Shown here in pieces: positions 38,088 through 39,467 of a stretch of 39,467 bases of DNA. Below the pieces are notes generated by a model. It saw nothing but the letters and a program-made list of their open reading frames with translations, ran no database searches and was not told the DNA's origin. The DNA lies in the NCBI GenBank assembly GCA_937864465.1, contig CALMJU010000092.1, forward strand, positions 1 through 39,467. Reading direction: 5' to 3'. The position numbers and the translations under genes are program-made. How positions within the stretch are numbered: position 1 is the stretch's first letter; each line of letters starts with the position of its first letter. This DNA is from an uncultured Acidobacteriota bacterium (GTDB lineage Bacteria > Acidobacteriota > Polarisedimenticolia > Polarisedimenticolales > JAIQFR01).

Positions 38088-39317
38088 CTACGGCGTCTCG
38101 CCAAAGGCTTCGCGGAGGAGAGCGGAAGGGAGTCTTCTGATCGCATCCGCTTCTGTTTCGGCCGAGTCTCTCACACCAGTGAGAATTTCCGCCTTTCGAT
38201 CAAGCGAGGACACCAGCTTCGCTTGTTCGTCCAGCGGCGGAACCGGGAACCGGGTTCCGGCCACCTCATCGAGCCGGATTCGAGGTAGCTGGCCCGGCGT
38301 CGTCGAAATGGGTGCCCGCGAGAGGTACTCCGCACTCAGCAGGAACCAGGCGACGTATCCCGGTATCGCAATGTCTCGATGCACCGAGTACACGTATTGA
38401 TCCACGGAGCAGACCCCGTCGAACTCGGCCACCCAGACCTTGTTCAGGTACGGACGAAGGTAGCCGTAGACGATGTCCCCCTTATGGAACCGCGCTTTCC
38501 TACCGGTCAGCTGCGAGAGATCCAGCGCCAAGGCTCCTGTCCGTCTGCCCGTTCCCGATTCCACATGTTCGAGCCCCACGAACATCGCATCCCCGCTCGG
38601 TTTGTCTCTTGGGTGCACGATCTCCTGCCGCAGTCGAAGCGCCTCGCCAAGTCGCCGCATTGCGACTCCCCGCCGCGCGAGAGATCGAAAGACCTCTTGC
38701 AGCGTGGCGGGCAGCAACTCCTGCGCGAGCCCGACGCGCGCCTCCGCCGCCTCCCGCGCTCGCTCGACCGCAGCCATCGCGGCCAGCAACGATGAGACTA
38801 CGATTCGCTGTTCTTCCAGTGAAGGACATGGGATGCACTGTGCCCGGACCTGACTGTCCGTCACGGCCGGATATAGTGCCCCCCGGACCAGGCAGGAGAG
38901 CCTCTCTACGAATCGTCGAGTTCTGACAAATGCAAGTAGGAACTCCGGCTCGACCTCAGCGGGGACCGGGCGAAGCACGCAAAACCCAGTGCTGCATATC
39001 TCGCCGTCAAGTTCATCTGGTACGATCGCGACAGCGTTCAAGTTCGGCCGTGTCGTCGCGACCAAGACGTCGCCAGCGCGGATTACCTGTCGCGCACGGC
39101 TCGGCGCCTCGCGTCCCAGAAGCGCCCGCGCGTTGACGACTCTCTTTGTTTCGCGATCCACCGATGATATGTCAACGTATCGGAAGGACACATCCGGTGC
39201 GTCTCTAGGATCTCGTGTCGCGATGCAAGCGTCACACACGTCAGCCAAAGAACGCACCGACCACTCGGTAGGCCCAGGCACGCCGGACGCGCGATTCTCG
39301 GAGGCCTCCGTAACCAC
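38088..39317 (-). CDS. hsdS: Type I restriction-modification system, specificity subunit HsdS
   Basis: A 409-aa specificity subunit with two target-recognition domains. TRD1 covers ~10-185, ending in the usual YPAVTDSQVRAQCIPCPSLE and EEQRIVVSSLLAAM followed by the central helix. TRD2 begins at RRLGEALRLRQE, with GYLRPYLNKVWVAEFDG and QLPRIRLDEVAGTRFPVPPL, then the second coiled helix. Each half would read one half-site of a bipartite target. GTG 39317 has GAGG eight bases upstream. An in-frame ATG at 39458 would read through the terminator hairpins and is rejected. It is the most upstream gene of the interrupted hsd locus. Confidence 0.93.
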   Translation of the reverse strand: MVTEASENRASGVPGPTEWSVRSLADVCDACIATRDPRDAPDVSFRYVDISSVDRETKRVVNARALLGREAPSRARQVIRAGDVLVATTRPNLNAVAIVPDELDGEICSTGFCVLRPVPAEVEPEFLLAFVRTRRFVERLSCLVRGALYPAVTDSQVRAQCIPCPSLEEQRIVVSSLLAAMAAVERAREAAEARVGLAQELLPATLQEVFRSLARRGVAMRRLGEALRLRQEIVHPRDKPSGDAMFVGLEHVESGTGRRTGALALDLSQLTGRKARFHKGDIVYGYLRPYLNKVWVAEFDGVCSVDQYVYSVHRDIAIPGYVAWFLLSAEYLSRAPISTTPGQLPRIRLDEVAGTRFPVPPLDEQAKLVSSLDRKAEILTGVRDSAETEADAIRRLPSALLREAFGETP

Positions 39318-39366
39318 TCTAGATTCCTCTTGACGTTCGGAAGCGGCCCGCGTATGTCTTAACCAA

Positions 39367-39430
39367 TCCGGTTTTCCGGAGGTGGATGGCGAATGCCATC
39401 GGGGGCCCCGCAAGGGGCCTTTTCTCTTTC
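39367..39430 (+). terminator. Three tandem hairpins ending in an intrinsic terminator
   Basis: Hairpin 1: 39367-39371 with 39376-39380 (TTTT loop). Hairpin 2: GATGGC 39385-39390 with GCCATC 39395-39400 (GAAT loop). Hairpin 3: GGCCCC 39404-39409 with GGGGCC 39414-39419 (GCAA tetraloop), followed by TTTTCTCTTT. The last is a textbook rho-independent terminator on the plus strand. No plus-strand gene precedes it within the window except genes beyond hsdS, so it may end a short RNA or shield hsdS from antisense transcription. Confidence 0.75.
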
Positions 39431-39467
39431 GGCCAAACTCCCACCCCTCACGCCGCAAACATCCTTT

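Noticed and set aside
39376-39404. Resemblance to a fluoride riboswitch on the minus strand (GATGGCATTCGCC)
   Set aside because: The bases needed to close the first stem before GATGG are C instead of G, the later pairing elements are not found and the downstream gene is hsdS, not a fluoride exporter.
39318-39458. Longer HsdS start at ATG 39458
   Set aside because: The extension is translated from the hairpins and terminator and has no HsdS-like sequence; GTG 39317 has an SD.
1-39467. tRNA, rRNA, CRISPR or insertion-sequence elements
   Set aside because: Gaps between genes are short and none contains a cloverleaf, regularly spaced repeats or transposase-like reading frame.

Overview
The window is about 39.5 kb of very GC-rich bacterial chromosome (most third codon positions are G or C; many GTG and TTG starts). 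It suggests an uncultured Gram-negative, at least partly anaerobic bacterium. The pointers are an outer-membrane barrel protein, an indolepyruvate:ferredoxin oxidoreductase, [NiFe]-hydrogenase maturation genes, an ApgM-type putative homoserine kinase and TMTC-like membrane/TPR proteins. Acidobacteriota, a deltaproteobacterial-type lineage or Eisenbacteria-like groups would fit, but no rRNA or other marker fixes the taxon. No tRNA, rRNA, CRISPR array or insertion sequence was seen, and no gene-free stretch exceeds 300 bases (longest about 258, 37059-37316).

Layout. 1-2340: an outer-membrane protein, an Rrf2-type Fe-S regulator read from a non-ATG start, and a DUF2892-DUF302 pair. 2342-5811: a Tat-exported amidase, a DNA alkyltransferase-like protein and CinA. 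5871-11661: two paralogous TMTC-like membrane/TPR proteins flanking a lone PAS protein, a diacylglycerol-kinase-family lipid kinase and an RsbW-like ATPase. 11666-15934: an aminotransferase, a small secreted protein with a near-consensus promoter, and iorAB. 15941-21222: hypF-hypC-hypD-hypE in one tightly overlapping operon, followed by an FmdB-type zinc-ribbon gene; hypA, hypB and hydrogenase structural genes are not in the window. 21363-25873: a receiver-only response regulator facing a three-gene operon (Cys-rich small protein, SDR-like protein with an altered active site and an extra helical domain, Cache-domain histidine kinase). 26029-30181: an unknown protein, MalQ and a third TMTC-like protein. 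30200-34400: thrC, a gamma-synthase-type PLP enzyme and ApgM, plausibly a methionine/threonine branch-point locus.

From about 34.4 kb the character changes to an accessory region. It holds a type I restriction-modification locus whose hsdS and hsdM are separated by three small genes on the opposite strand: a 65-aa protein with a leaderless-type promoter, a DUF5678-like protein and a retropepsin-like protein. A membrane protein follows hsdM. hsdR is not in the window. The right edge carries three tandem hairpins ending in a textbook intrinsic terminator.

Several genes lack a Shine-Dalgarno sequence but have a TANNNT box 6-7 bases before the start codon, suggesting leaderless transcription alongside normal SD-led genes. 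The least explained systems are the SDR/Cys-protein/histidine-kinase operon (23.8-25.9 kb) and the interrupted hsd locus with its inserted cassette (34.5-39.4 kb).
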